A DNA stretch of 64,000 bases from CADEED01 sp039931065 (GCA_039931065.1 JBDTSP010000022.1:1-64000), one strand, 5' to 3'. Counted from the stretch's first letter, positions 31,092 through 40,848 are shown. A program made the numbers and translations. Notes: generated from the letters alone by a model not told the origin.

Positions 31092-33008
31092 GTGAACACC
31101 ACTGCGGAACCGCTCGGCACGCTCCAGTTCGCGTTGCAGAACGCGGCGCGCCTGCTCGAGCGGGAGCCGGCTGCTGCGGCCGAACAGGCCGCCGAGATTC
31201 TCAAAGTCATCCCGGACCAGCCGAATGCGCTGGCGTTGTCGGGTCTCGCGCTCGGCAAGTTGGGGCAGGGCGACGCGGCGATCGAGGCGCTGCGGCGCGC
31301 GGTGCAGTTCAAGCCCGATCTGCCCGATGCCTGGCGCGCGCTCGGCGATCACTACAGCGCGCTCGAGATGCGCGACGCGGCGGATGCCGCTTTCGCGCAG
31401 CACATCCGCTACAGCACCAACGATCCGAAGCTGATGAGCGCGGCGCTGGCGCTGGCCGAGAACCGGATTCCCGAAGCGGAGCACGAGTTACGCGAGCACT
31501 TGAAGCGTCATCCCACCGACGTCGCGGCGATCCGCATGCTCGCGGAGGTCGCGGCACGTATCGGTCGCCTGGGCGACGCCGAGATCCTGCTGGCACGCTG
31601 CGTTCAGCTCGCGCCGGGTTTCACCGCCGCGCGCCAGAACTACGCCATGGTGCTGCACCGGCAGAGCAAGCCGGCACAGGCGATGGAAGAGGTCAACCGG
31701 CTGCTGGCCGACGAGCCCGGCAATCCCGGCATGCGCAACCTCAAGGCGGCGATTCTCGGGCGCACCGGGGATTTCGACGACTCCATCGCGCTCTATAAAG
31801 CCGTGCTGGCCGACTATCCGCGCCAGCCCAAGGTGTGGATGAGCCTCGGGCATGCGCTCAAGACCGCGGGCAAGACCGCGCCCAGCATCGAGGCCTACCG
31901 GCGGTGTATCGAACTGTCGCCGCAGTTCGGCGAGGTGTGGTGGAGCCTCGCCAACCTCAAGACATTTCGCTTCAGCGCTGATGAGATCGCCCTCATGCGC
32001 GCGCAGCTCGAACGCTCCGATCTGACCAACGACGACCGCTTCCACTTTTATTTCTCGCTTGGCAAGGCGCTGGAAGACGAGGGTGAGTACGCCGAGTCCT
32101 TCGGCTTTTACGCGCAAGGCAACGCCCTGCGCCGCAAGCTGATCCGCTACGACGCCGACGACAATGAAGCGCATGTCGGCCGTTCCAAACGCATCTTCAC
32201 GCGCGAGTTCTTCGCCGAACGCGCCGGCGCTGGGTGCGATGCGCCGGATCCCATCTTCGTGGTCGGGTTGCCGCGTTCCGGTTCGACTCTGATCGAACAG
32301 ATCCTGGCCTCACATTCCCTCGTCGAGGGCACGCAGGAACTGCCGGACATTTCCATGATCTCGCGCGTCATCGGCAAGCGCACGACCCGCACCGACGAGT
32401 CTGCCTACCCGCGCGCGCTCGCGAAGTTCTCCGCCGAAGAGCTGCGCGCGTTCGGCGAGCAGTACCTGGCGCAGACGCGCATCCAGCGCAAGAGCGCGGC
32501 GCCGTTCTTCATCGACAAGATGCCTAACAACTTCGCGCACGTCGGATTGATCCACATGATCCTGCCGAACGCGAAGATCGTCGACGCGCGCCGCCATCCG
32601 ATGGGTTGCTGCTTCTCGTGTTTCAAACAGCATTTCGCGCGCGGGCAGAATTTCACCTACGAGCTCGGCGAAATCGGCCGTTACTACCGCAACTACGTCG
32701 AGTTGATGGCGCACTTCGATGCCGTGTTGCCCGGGCGCGTGCATCGCGTGTTCTACGAAAACATGGTCGACGACACCGAGGCGGAGGTACGGCGGCTGCT
32801 TTCGTACTGCGGCCTGCCGTTCGAGGAATCCGTACTGCGTTTTCATGAAAACCAGCGCGCGGTCCGCACGGCGAGCTCGGAACAAGTGCGCCAGCCCATC
32901 TTTCGCGACGGCATCGACCAGTGGCGGCACTACGAGCCATTCCTGGCGCCCCTCGCCGACGCGCTCGGTCCGGTCCTCACGAATTATCCCGCCACGCCCC
33001 AGTGTTGA
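31092..33008 (+). CDS. TPR-repeat protein with C-terminal sulfotransferase domain
   Basis: A 638-residue protein with a GTG start and no signal peptide. Residues about 10-330 form roughly eight TPR units (ALSGLALGKLGQGDAAIEALRRAVQFKPDLPDAWRALG is typical). The sulfotransferase domain (about 385-630) has the PAPS 5'-phosphate loop FVVGLPRSGSTLIEQIL and the 3'-phosphate region IVDARRHPMGCCFSCFKQ. TPR-sulfotransferases are common in proteobacteria; the acceptor (protein tyrosine, glycan or small molecule) is not known. It follows the M20 peptidase closely and precedes a TonB receptor. Confidence 0.92.
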   Translation: MNTTAEPLGTLQFALQNAARLLEREPAAAAEQAAEILKVIPDQPNALALSGLALGKLGQGDAAIEALRRAVQFKPDLPDAWRALGDHYSALEMRDAADAAFAQHIRYSTNDPKLMSAALALAENRIPEAEHELREHLKRHPTDVAAIRMLAEVAARIGRLGDAEILLARCVQLAPGFTAARQNYAMVLHRQSKPAQAMEEVNRLLADEPGNPGMRNLKAAILGRTGDFDDSIALYKAVLADYPRQPKVWMSLGHALKTAGKTAPSIEAYRRCIELSPQFGEVWWSLANLKTFRFSADEIALMRAQLERSDLTNDDRFHFYFSLGKALEDEGEYAESFGFYAQGNALRRKLIRYDADDNEAHVGRSKRIFTREFFAERAGAGCDAPDPIFVVGLPRSGSTLIEQILASHSLVEGTQELPDISMISRVIGKRTTRTDESAYPRALAKFSAEELRAFGEQYLAQTRIQRKSAAPFFIDKMPNNFAHVGLIHMILPNAKIVDARRHPMGCCFSCFKQHFARGQNFTYELGEIGRYYRNYVELMAHFDAVLPGRVHRVFYENMVDDTEAEVRRLLSYCGLPFEESVLRFHENQRAVRTASSEQVRQPIFRDGIDQWRHYEPFLAPLADALGPVLTNYPATPQC

Positions 33009-33069
33009 TTCCGTGGCGTCTGGCATACACTCGCCGCACACGACTCCAAAAACAAATCGGGGATCCCTC

Positions 33070-35544
33070 ATGACACGCAGCAAATTGCGCAAGATCCAGC
33101 GTGAAAACGGAAAGCTCCTGAAGCACGGCATGCCCATCGCCGGCGCCATGCTGGCGGGTGCTGGCGTCGTACACGCACAACAGCCGGATGAAACTTCGGG
33201 CCTCGAGGAGGTCGTGGTCTCGGCGACGAAGCGCAATGAAAGCCTGCAGGACGTGCCGCTGTCGATCCAGGCGATCGGCGAGAAGCAACTCGGCCAGCTC
33301 AAGGTCGACGACTTCGGCGACTACGTGAAATTCCTGCCGAACGTGTCGTACCAGACGCTGGGCCCGGGTCTTTCGCGTCCCTATATCCGCGGCGTGGCCA
33401 GCGGCGAAAACGCCAACCACTCAGGTCCGCTGCCGAGCGTCGGCGTGTATCTCGACGAGCAGCCGATCACCACGATCAACGGTCCGCTCGACGTGCAGAT
33501 CTACGACATCGCGCGCGTCGAAGTGCTCGCCGGCCCGCAGGGCACGCTGTATGGCGCGAGCTCGCAGGCCGGCACGATTCGCATCATCACCAACAAGCCC
33601 AATCCCGACGCTTTCGATGCCGGGTATGAACTCACCGGCAGTTCGCTCGAGGGCGGCCTCGGCTATGTCGCGCAGGGCTTCCTCAACATCCCGCTCAGCG
33701 AAAGAGCCGCGATCCGCATCGTCGGCTGGAAAAAGCATGAGCCGGGCTTCATCGACAACGTACCGAGCACGCGCGTATTTCCGGTCTCCGGAATCGCCGT
33801 CGACAATTCCGACAAGGTCGAAGACGATTACAACTCCTGGGGCAAACATGGCGTTCGCGCGACCCTCGGCATCAACCTCAACGACAACTGGACCATCACG
33901 CCTTCCGTGATGATGCAGAAGACCACTTCGCACGGTGCCTTCGGCTACGACCCGACGGTCGGCGATCTGAAGGTTGCGCACGCGCTGCCCGAGGGCGGCA
34001 CTGACAAGTGGACGCAGGCGGCGTTGACGGTGCAGGGCAAGCTCGGCAACTGGGATGTCACGTACGCCGGTGCGCACCTGAACCGCCTGGTCGAGTCGCA
34101 ACTCGACTACGCGGATTACTCGTTCTTCTACGACACCTGCTGTTCGTATGGCGCGTACATGTACGACAACGACGGCGCGCTCGTCGATCCGTCACAGTTC
34201 ATCATCGGCAACGACAAGTACGGCAAGACGAGTCACGAGTTGCGCGTTACTTCGCCGGCCGAATACCGCTGGCGCATGACGCTCGGCGCGTTCACGCAGA
34301 AGCAGACGCACGGGATCACGCAGGATTACCGCGTCGCCAGCCTCACCGACATGTTCGAGGTTCCGGGCAATCCCGACACTTTGTGGCTCACCGAGCAGGA
34401 ACGCACCGACCGTGACGATGCCGCGTTCGGCGAGTTCACGTTCGACATCACCGACAAGTTGTCCGCCACCGCCGGCGTGCGGTTCTTCAAATCCGACAAT
34501 TCGCTGCTGGGCTTCTTCGGTTACGGTGCGGGCTTCAGCGGCATGACCGGCGAAGCGGCCTGTTTCGATCCGGCCGATTTCCGCCGGGCGCCGTGCGTAA
34601 ACCTCGACAAGGAAGTGAAGGAAGACGGCAACACCAAGCGCCTGAACCTCACGTACAAAATCAACGATGACATGATGGTGTACGCCACGTGGTCGGAAGG
34701 GTTCCGTCCTGGCGGCATCAATCGCCGCGGCACGGTGCCGCCGTACAAGTCGGACTTCCTGACTAACTACGAGATCGGCTTCAAGACCACCTGGGCTGAA
34801 AACCGCGTGCGCCTGAACGGCGCCGTCTTCCAGGAAGACTGGGAAGACTTCCAGTATTCCTACCTCGGCGCCAATGGCCTGACGGAAATCCACAACGCCG
34901 GCCAGGCACGGATCAAGGGCTTCGAGGCGGATCTCACCTGGGCCGTCAAGGACGGCCTGACATTGTCGAGCTCGGTGTCATTGCTCGACGCCAAGACCAC
35001 CGCGGTCTACTGCGGCGCGACTTACGGCGCGCCAAACAACGACGGTTCCGATCCTTATGTGCTCGAAGGCGACCCGTTGTTCGGCGAGCCGGTCACCAAC
35101 TGTTCCGATCCGCTCGCGCCTAGAGGCACGATTGTCGCGGCACCGGTCGGACAGGAGTTGCCCGTACAGCCGAAGATCAAGGCCAACATCGTTGCCCGCA
35201 ACGAGTTTCCGCTCGGTGACTTCAAGGCGCATTGGCAGGTCGCGGCCGTCTACCAGGACAGCGCGTGGACCGATCTGCGCACCGCTGAGCGCGAGATCCT
35301 TGGCAAACAGGCTTCGTACAGCCTCTGGGACCTTTCGACTGGCATCGAAAACGACAGCTGGGGTCTCGAGTTATTCGTGAAGAACGCGTTGAATCGCCGC
35401 GCCGAAATCGCGCGCTTCACCGAGTGCGGAATCTTCCAGCCGGGCACGGATCCGACCAACAGCACGCCGCTGTGCGGTCAGCAGCCTTACATCGTGGTGA
35501 ACACGCCGCGCACCATCGGAATCACCTTCGCGAAGAAGTTCTGA
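33070..35544 (+). CDS. TonB-dependent outer-membrane receptor
   Basis: The ATG at 33070 (MTRSKLRKIQRENGKLLKHG, signal peptide to about residue 37, AHA-QQ) gives 824 residues; the open frame extends upstream through the sulfotransferase gene and is not coding there. A TonB box-like ETSGLEEVVVSATKR is followed by the plug domain (DVPLSIQAIGEKQL, YIRGVASGENANHSGPLPSVGVYLDEQP, VEVLAGPQGTLYGASSQAGTIRIITNKP). A 22-strand barrel ends in the terminal Phe of GITFAKKF. It resembles the large proteobacterial group of receptors with unknown ligands. A Cys-Cys pair (YDTCCSYG) lies in an extracellular loop. The next gene overlaps by 1 bp. Confidence 0.95.
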   Translation: MTRSKLRKIQRENGKLLKHGMPIAGAMLAGAGVVHAQQPDETSGLEEVVVSATKRNESLQDVPLSIQAIGEKQLGQLKVDDFGDYVKFLPNVSYQTLGPGLSRPYIRGVASGENANHSGPLPSVGVYLDEQPITTINGPLDVQIYDIARVEVLAGPQGTLYGASSQAGTIRIITNKPNPDAFDAGYELTGSSLEGGLGYVAQGFLNIPLSERAAIRIVGWKKHEPGFIDNVPSTRVFPVSGIAVDNSDKVEDDYNSWGKHGVRATLGINLNDNWTITPSVMMQKTTSHGAFGYDPTVGDLKVAHALPEGGTDKWTQAALTVQGKLGNWDVTYAGAHLNRLVESQLDYADYSFFYDTCCSYGAYMYDNDGALVDPSQFIIGNDKYGKTSHELRVTSPAEYRWRMTLGAFTQKQTHGITQDYRVASLTDMFEVPGNPDTLWLTEQERTDRDDAAFGEFTFDITDKLSATAGVRFFKSDNSLLGFFGYGAGFSGMTGEAACFDPADFRRAPCVNLDKEVKEDGNTKRLNLTYKINDDMMVYATWSEGFRPGGINRRGTVPPYKSDFLTNYEIGFKTTWAENRVRLNGAVFQEDWEDFQYSYLGANGLTEIHNAGQARIKGFEADLTWAVKDGLTLSSSVSLLDAKTTAVYCGATYGAPNNDGSDPYVLEGDPLFGEPVTNCSDPLAPRGTIVAAPVGQELPVQPKIKANIVARNEFPLGDFKAHWQVAAVYQDSAWTDLRTAEREILGKQASYSLWDLSTGIENDSWGLELFVKNALNRRAEIARFTECGIFQPGTDPTNSTPLCGQQPYIVVNTPRTIGITFAKKF

Positions 35545-36023
35545 TGAACACGCCGGGGCAAGGACGCCCACCGTTCCCGCCCTTCACTCGCGAGACGGCG
35601 GCGCAGAAGGCGCGCGCGGCGGAAGACGCATGGAATTCGCGCGATCCCGAGCGCGTGTCGCTCGCGTACACGGTAGATAGCGTGTGGCGCAATCGCGCGG
35701 AGTTCTTCTCGGGCCGTCCGGCGATCGTGGAATTCCTGACGCGCAAGTGGGCGCGCGAGCTCGACTATCGGTTGATCAAAGAGGTGTGGGCGTTTGAGGG
35801 CGCGCGCATCGCGGTGCGCTTTGCCTACGAATGGCGCGACGACTCGGGGAAGTGGTTCCGTTCGTATGGCAACGAGAACTGGGAGTTCGATGATCTCGGG
35901 TTGATGCGCAGGCGGCATGCGAGCATCAATGATTTGCCTATTTTGGAAGCAGAACGGAAGTTTCGGTGGGGGATGGGGCGTCGGCCGGATGGGCATCCGG
36001 GGTTGAGTGAGATTGGATTGTAG
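35544..36023 (+). CDS. NTF2-like protein, DUF1348 family
   Basis: A 159-residue protein starting in a TGATG overlap with the TonB receptor stop. The DUF1348 pattern is clear: FTRETAAQKARAAEDAWNSRDPERVSLAYTVDSVWRNRAEF, FLTRKWARELDYRLIKEVWAF, IAVRFAYEWRD, WFRSYGNENWEFD and GLMRRRHASINDLPI. NTF2-like proteins are small cone-shaped folds that bind or convert small molecules; DUF1348 has no settled activity. The 1-bp overlap suggests coupling to the receptor. Confidence 0.9.
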   Translation: MNTPGQGRPPFPPFTRETAAQKARAAEDAWNSRDPERVSLAYTVDSVWRNRAEFFSGRPAIVEFLTRKWARELDYRLIKEVWAFEGARIAVRFAYEWRDDSGKWFRSYGNENWEFDDLGLMRRRHASINDLPILEAERKFRWGMGRRPDGHPGLSEIGL

Positions 36024-36245
36024 TTAGGAGGGGAGAGGTGGTGCGTCCCGTCCGCGCCCACCGGCCCCGCGAGACATGTTTTTCCGCGGCGGGCTCTCCA
36101 GAGATGATTGCTTGGAAGGGGGCCGGCGCCGTTTGTTCGTAAATTTGGACTGCGCCAGCGTTTGGCAGCGCACTGCGCCGCGAGGCACCGCTCGGCGCCT
36201 TCGTGCCACCACATTCGAAGGACCCGCCGCTCCAAAGCCATGCCT

Positions 36246-36680
36246 CGCGTGTCCGTTGGGCGCGGACTGTCGCCCCGCACTTTTCGCTCTTATCTGCGCT
36301 CCACGGTCGCTGGGAGCCCGCTGCTCCTGTGGGGCTTGTGTGTCCGGAGCACACTAGGCCGCTGTGCGCGATGGGAGGCGCGCGGTCGCTGAGGTCGGGG
36401 CGGCGGTGACGTCGGGGAAGGATTCTTGCGGGCGGAAATCAACGCGCAGCGGACACGTGCTGAACGCTTTTTGAGCTCGCCGTCGATAACAACGCCAGGC
36501 ACGAAGCCGCCAAGTGACAGGCTTCCGGCAACGTACTTCGCCAGACTCTCGCGCCGCCCAAATTTTCGACCAGCGAGGCGGCGGCCTCCAGAATTCGCGT
36601 TCAATATGCAATCACAGGCGAAGCGAAAAAAAGTTCAGCGCGTGTCCGCTGCGCGCGGATTTTCGCCCGCAATCATCCTC
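36246..36680. repeat. gene-free region with three related GC-rich repeats
   Basis: From 36024 to 36685 no frame looks like protein. Copy A (36246-36280), copy B (36417-36472, inverted) and copy C (36626-36678) share a core with GCGTGTCCG, then GCGCGGA and CGCCCGCA. Copies B and C form a long imperfect inverted repeat of about 50 bp per arm. Copy A is shorter and less similar. No transposase gene is near. Confidence 0.65.
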
Positions 36681-36685
36681 CCCCG

Positions 36686-38116
36686 CTACAACACCGCCGA
36701 CACGGCGTCCGCAACCATGTCACTGGTCGTCGAGCGTCCGCGCTGCTTCACAATATCGAAGGCTGCAATTCGATATGCCTCAGCCATCGTGGGGAAGTTG
36801 AAGACGTTGTCTACGTAGGCATCGACATCGAGTTCGGCGGTGAGGCCTAACTGCCCGATGTGAACGAGTTCGGTCGCGCTGTCGCCGACGATTTGCACGC
36901 CGACCACGCGTCTGCCGCCCGGGTCGGCGATGAGCTTGAGCAGGCCGCGCTGGCAGCCGTTGATCTGGCCGCGCGCGATTTCCTCGAACTTTGCGCGGCC
37001 AACGATCGCGCCGCCGAAATGGCGGCGTGCGCCGTGTTCGTCGAGGCCGACGGTCGCGATCTCGGGGATGGTGTACACGCCCGAGGGCAGGCGCGAGACC
37101 GGATCCGACGGCACCAGCAGGCCGAGCGCATGGCAGGCGGCGCGGCGGCCCTGTTCCATCGACACCGAGGCGAGCGCGGGTGGGCCGATCACGTCGCCGG
37201 CGGCGTAGACGCCCGCCGCGGTGGTTTGCAGGTGTTCGTCGACCTGCACGTGTCCGCGGCTGGTCAACGCGACGCCGGCCGCTTCGAGCTTGAGCCCATC
37301 GACATTCGCGAGGCGGCCCAGACCCACCAACACCTTGTCGGCCATGATGGTGCGGCCGTCCTTGAACTCGGTGCGCACCTGCGAGATGCCGTCCCAACGG
37401 GTGCTGACGGCTTCGGCGCGCGGAATGTATTCGCCGCCATTCTTGCGCAGCTCTTCCAGGTAGAAAGAGGTGAGCTCGGGGTCGAGGAACGCGAGCGGCT
37501 GATCGAGCTGATCGGCTTGCGTCACCTTGCAGCCCAATGCGGCGAAGGTCGCGGCGTATTCACTGGCGATGACGCCGCCGCCCAACACCAGCAGGCTGCG
37601 CGGCAGATAGGCCAGCGACAGGATCGAGTCGCTGTCGAGCACGTGTTCGTGATCTACCGCAAGGTGCGCGGGTGAACGCGGCCGCGAGCCGGTGGCGATG
37701 ATGACGATCGGCGCTCGCAAGATCATCTGCGAACCGTCGATCCGGCGGATCTCGAGTTCATGCGGGCCGTTGAAACTGGCGCGGCCGCGCAGCAGCGCGA
37801 CGTCGTTACGCTCAAGCTGCGCCGTCATGTACGCATCGTGCGCGTCGACGGTGACACCGACGCCGTCGAGCAGCGACTGGATAGGCTCGTCCATCAGGTT
37901 CACGTGCCGCACGCGCTGGCGCAGCGCATGCTCGCGCAGGCTCTTGCTCGGGATCGTGCCGGTATGCACGCAGGAGCCGCCGACGCGCCGATCGCGCTCG
38001 ATGACGGCGACTTTCTTTCCGGCCTTCGCGGCCTGGATCGCGGCCTTCTGGCCTGCCGGGCCTGAGCCGATCACCAATACGTCGTAAGCGGCGCTCAGAC
38101 CCTTCGTGAAACTCAC
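36686..38116 (-). CDS. sthA: soluble pyridine nucleotide transhydrogenase (Si-specific)
   Basis: The GTG at 38116 overlaps the HDOD gene stop as GTGA and gives 476 residues, close to the 465 of E. coli SthA. FAD motif: LVIGSGPAGQKAAIQAAKAGKKVAVIER. The redox-active disulfide region is GGSCVHTGTIPSKSLRE, with a single Cys, as expected for SthA rather than dihydrolipoamide dehydrogenase. NAD motif: LVLGGGVIASEYAATFAALG. Dimer interface: GLLKLIADPGGRRVVGVQIVG. The enzyme moves hydride between NADPH and NAD, balancing NADPH from the glucose-6-phosphate dehydrogenase route. The longer frame back to 38713 is a shadow. Confidence 0.95.
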   Translation of the reverse strand: MSFTKGLSAAYDVLVIGSGPAGQKAAIQAAKAGKKVAVIERDRRVGGSCVHTGTIPSKSLREHALRQRVRHVNLMDEPIQSLLDGVGVTVDAHDAYMTAQLERNDVALLRGRASFNGPHELEIRRIDGSQMILRAPIVIIATGSRPRSPAHLAVDHEHVLDSDSILSLAYLPRSLLVLGGGVIASEYAATFAALGCKVTQADQLDQPLAFLDPELTSFYLEELRKNGGEYIPRAEAVSTRWDGISQVRTEFKDGRTIMADKVLVGLGRLANVDGLKLEAAGVALTSRGHVQVDEHLQTTAAGVYAAGDVIGPPALASVSMEQGRRAACHALGLLVPSDPVSRLPSGVYTIPEIATVGLDEHGARRHFGGAIVGRAKFEEIARGQINGCQRGLLKLIADPGGRRVVGVQIVGDSATELVHIGQLGLTAELDVDAYVDNVFNFPTMAEAYRIAAFDIVKQRGRSTTSDMVADAVSAVL

Positions 38117-39000
38117 GTAAAGCTCTCGGCCGTCGCGTAGATGGCGGCGCGCTGCGCCATGATCGTGAACAGTTCGTCCGGGTAGATGGAGAGCTCGTCC
38201 ATCCACTGGGAGACGGGCCCTAACATGCTGTCCGGCAGTTCGCCCCCGGCTCCGGGCGTGCGCATCTCGTCGGATATCTGCCGTGCGAGCGCGACTTCCA
38301 TCACTTCGATGCGCGCCATCTCGGCCTGGGGCGGATTGCGCCAATGCGAAATCGCCGCGGACACCACCGGCGGCAGAGTCCATGCGATGGCGAGATGAGT
38401 GCCGACGCGCGCCTCGTGACGCTCCGCGAGCTGGACCACGACGGCGGCCTCCGCGGTGACGCGGTGTTTGAGAATCGCGCTGCCGACGCGGCTCAGGATC
38501 ACGGCCATGCCGGCCCGGTGCAACAGGCCGCAGAGGTACGCGGATTCGACATTGCGACGCTTGAGCCGCGCGATCTCCTGCGCGAACAGCGCGGTGATCA
38601 CCGATTCGCGCCACAGCTCGTTCATTTCCTGGCGGAAATAAGTCGAGGAAAAAACCTGGCTTTGCACGGCGACCGCGAAAGCAATGTTGCGGACCTCGCG
38701 GATGCCGAGCCACGCGATAGCCTGGGGCAGTGTGACGACCGGCGTGCGGCGGGCGTACAGCGCGGAGTTCGCGACGCGCATCACCTGCCCGGCGAGCGCG
38801 AGGTCGCGCTGGATCAGCGCCGCGAGCTCCTGCGAACTGGTGTTGCCCGCTTCGTCGCCGGCTGCATCGCCACGCGTCAACCGCATGATCTCGGCTGCGA
38901 CCTGCGGCGGTGATGGCAAGTCGAGTGATTCGTCGGCTATGGCCGCATGAACGATGCGATCGAGATCGTCGTGGACGGCAGTCTGGGCAGAGCTTTGCAT
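38113..39000 (-). CDS. HDOD-domain protein
   Basis: From the ATG at 39000 the protein is 295 residues (an in-frame GTG at 39051 is possible). The HDOD domain covers about residues 25-225: LPSPPQVAAEIMRLTRG, LIQRDLALAGQVMRVANSALYARRTPVVTLPQAIAWLGIREVRNIAF, and SAYLCGLLHRAGMAVI. It lacks the full HD phosphodiesterase metal set, as HDOD proteins do. HDOD proteins take part in signalling in bacteria with cyclic-di-GMP or chemotaxis systems; this one has no attached receiver or output domain. It is coupled to sthA by the GTGA overlap. Confidence 0.87.
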   Translation of the reverse strand: MQSSAQTAVHDDLDRIVHAAIADESLDLPSPPQVAAEIMRLTRGDAAGDEAGNTSSQELAALIQRDLALAGQVMRVANSALYARRTPVVTLPQAIAWLGIREVRNIAFAVAVQSQVFSSTYFRQEMNELWRESVITALFAQEIARLKRRNVESAYLCGLLHRAGMAVILSRVGSAILKHRVTAEAAVVVQLAERHEARVGTHLAIAWTLPPVVSAAISHWRNPPQAEMARIEVMEVALARQISDEMRTPGAGGELPDSMLGPVSQWMDELSIYPDELFTIMAQRAAIYATAESFT

Positions 39001-39117
39001 GACACGGTTCTTCTGGTGACCCGTCCCGTTAACGGCCGGGATATCAGGCACTTGATTCGCTGCGGCAGGCCTTGGCCGCCGCGCGAACTCGCGTCACAAA
39101 ATCAAGGGTTTATGAGG

Positions 39118-39483
39118 TCAGGGGCCGACGGCTGCCGCGGCCTGCAGCACTCCCGGGACGAGCTCACGGGTGGGGCGCACCTCGATGCTGCCGAACTGTG
39201 CCGGCGGAATCTTCGCGGCGATCTGGATGGCATCGTTGAGATCGCGCGCCTCGATCATGTAGAAGCCCGCGAGTTGCTCTTTGGTTTCGGCGAACGGCCC
39301 GTCGGTGACGGACACCTGGCCGTTACGAACGCGTACGGTGGTCGCCGTGTGCGCGGGATGCAGCGGCGAACCGCCCAGCATCTGTCCCTTCTGTCGCAGA
39401 TTCTCGCCGCACGCCAGACAAGCGTCGTCCGGCGCGGAGTTCCAGTGCTCGGGCGACAAGTAAACGAGGCAGAGGTACTTCAT
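39118..39483 (-). CDS. YCII-related DGPF-domain protein
   Basis: The ATG at 39483 (MKYLCLVYLSPEHW) has GGAG 8 bp upstream and gives 121 residues. The family signature VTDGPFAETKEQLAGFYMIEARDLNDAIQIAAKIP is complete. DGPF proteins are the usual genomic partners of ECF42 sigma factors, and that pairing is seen here with the sigma gene 96 bp upstream. Their molecular function is not established. Confidence 0.92.
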   Translation of the reverse strand: MKYLCLVYLSPEHWNSAPDDACLACGENLRQKGQMLGGSPLHPAHTATTVRVRNGQVSVTDGPFAETKEQLAGFYMIEARDLNDAIQIAAKIPPAQFGSIEVRPTRELVPGVLQAAAAVGP

Positions 39484-39579
39484 GGCGGGCTCCTTGAGAC
39501 ATAGTCGAACAGCGTCGTCCGGATTCGACAGCGCTGCCGAAGATCGTTGTCGGCGCATCCAAGTGGTTGATTCTGTAGC

Positions 39580-40836
39580 TCAGGCCGGCAGTGCCGCGAG
39601 CCGCCGTTCAAGAAAACGGCGCGCAGGACCTTGCGCGGTGAGTTCGATGGCGCGCGTGTAGGCCGAGCGTGCCTCGGCGTTGCGCCCGAGGCGCCGGCAG
39701 AAGTCGGCGCGTGCGGCGTGCGCGAGCTGGTAGTCGTCGAGAACGCCGTCGGCCAACAGGCCGTCAAGATGTTCGAGCGCAAGCTCCGGGCCCTGCAACT
39801 GCGCGACCGCCACGGTCCGATTCAACGCGATGATGTGCGAGGGCATGATCCGCAGCAGCAGGTCGTAGAGCCCGATGATCTCGCTCCAGTCCGTCTCGGC
39901 GGCGCTCGGCGACTCGGCATGCACCGCGGCGATCGCGGCTTGCAGCGAATACGGGCCGACGCGCGGCGACGACAGGGCCGCGCGCGTCAGCGTCGCGCCT
40001 TCTTCGATAAGTTTGCGATTCCAGCGCGAACGATCCTGCTCGTCGAGCAGGATGAGATCGCCGTCGGCCGTGGCGCGCGTCTCACGGCGGGATTCGTGCA
40101 GCAGCATCAGCGCCAGCAAACCCTGCACTTCGGGTTCGGGGATGAGTTCGAGTAACAGCCGTCCGAGCCGGATCGCCTCGCCGGAAAGATCGGCGCGGGT
40201 AGCGGAATCGCCGGAGCTTGCGGAATAACCTTCGTTGAACACCAGGTACACCACGCGCAGCACGCTATCGACGCGCGCCGGCAGCTGCTCGCGCGAGGGC
40301 ACCTGGTAAGGAATGTTCGCGTCGCGGATCTTGCCCTTCGCACGCACGATGCGCTGCGCGATGGTCGGCGCGGGCGTCAGGAACGCGGCGGCGATTTCTT
40401 CGGTGGCGAGGCCGCAGACTTCACGCAGGGTGAGCGCGACCTGCGCGTCGGGCGCGATCGCCGGATGGCAGCAGGTGAACACGAGCCGCAGCCGGTCGTC
40501 TTCGAGCAGTTCTTCGCGCTCGTCGAACGCTGGCGCGTTGTCGGTGAGGGACTCGGACACGTCGGGCCGGTCTTCGAGATGATCGAAACGCTGGTCGCGC
40601 CGCTGCTTGTCGATGGATTTGAACCGGCCGGCCGAGACCAGCCATGAAACCGGATTCTGCGGCAGCCCTTCACCCGGCCATTTTTCCATGGCGGCACGGA
40701 AGGCTTCGTGCAGCGCCTCCTCGGCGCGTTCGAAGTCGCCGAGCAGGCGGATCAGCGTCGCGAAGATGCGGCGCGATTCGCGGCGATACAGGGCGTCGAT
40801 CTCGGCGCGGATGCGCGCGCTGTCTGCGGCTGGCAT
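39580..40836 (-). CDS. ECF42-type RNA polymerase sigma factor with C-terminal TPR-like extension
   Basis: Starting at the ATG at 40836 (MPAADSARIRAEIDALYRRESRRIFATLIRLLGDFERAEEALHEAFRAAMEKWP) the protein is 418 residues. An ATG at 40866 lies inside a palindromic repeat and would add ten residues. Sigma region 2 is at about 10-85 and region 4 at about 115-175 (LTLREVCGLATEEIAAAFLTPAPTIAQRIVRAKGKI). The DUF6596-like and TPR-like C-terminal extension runs from about 185 to 418 (LRVVYLVFNEGYSASSGD is the family hallmark). ECF42 sigma factors have no anti-sigma gene and use the extension for control. The DGPF partner follows. Confidence 0.93.
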   Translation of the reverse strand: MPAADSARIRAEIDALYRRESRRIFATLIRLLGDFERAEEALHEAFRAAMEKWPGEGLPQNPVSWLVSAGRFKSIDKQRRDQRFDHLEDRPDVSESLTDNAPAFDEREELLEDDRLRLVFTCCHPAIAPDAQVALTLREVCGLATEEIAAAFLTPAPTIAQRIVRAKGKIRDANIPYQVPSREQLPARVDSVLRVVYLVFNEGYSASSGDSATRADLSGEAIRLGRLLLELIPEPEVQGLLALMLLHESRRETRATADGDLILLDEQDRSRWNRKLIEEGATLTRAALSSPRVGPYSLQAAIAAVHAESPSAAETDWSEIIGLYDLLLRIMPSHIIALNRTVAVAQLQGPELALEHLDGLLADGVLDDYQLAHAARADFCRRLGRNAEARSAYTRAIELTAQGPARRFLERRLAALPA

Positions 40837-40848
40837 GCCGCGAGGATA

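Noticed and set aside
32719..33069. N-terminal extension of the TonB receptor frame
   Set aside because: The extension overlaps the sulfotransferase gene; the signal peptide and ribosome-binding site at 33070 mark the true start.
38117..38713. N-terminal extension of the sthA frame
   Set aside because: It is out of frame inside the HDOD gene; SthA homology begins at the GTG at 38116.
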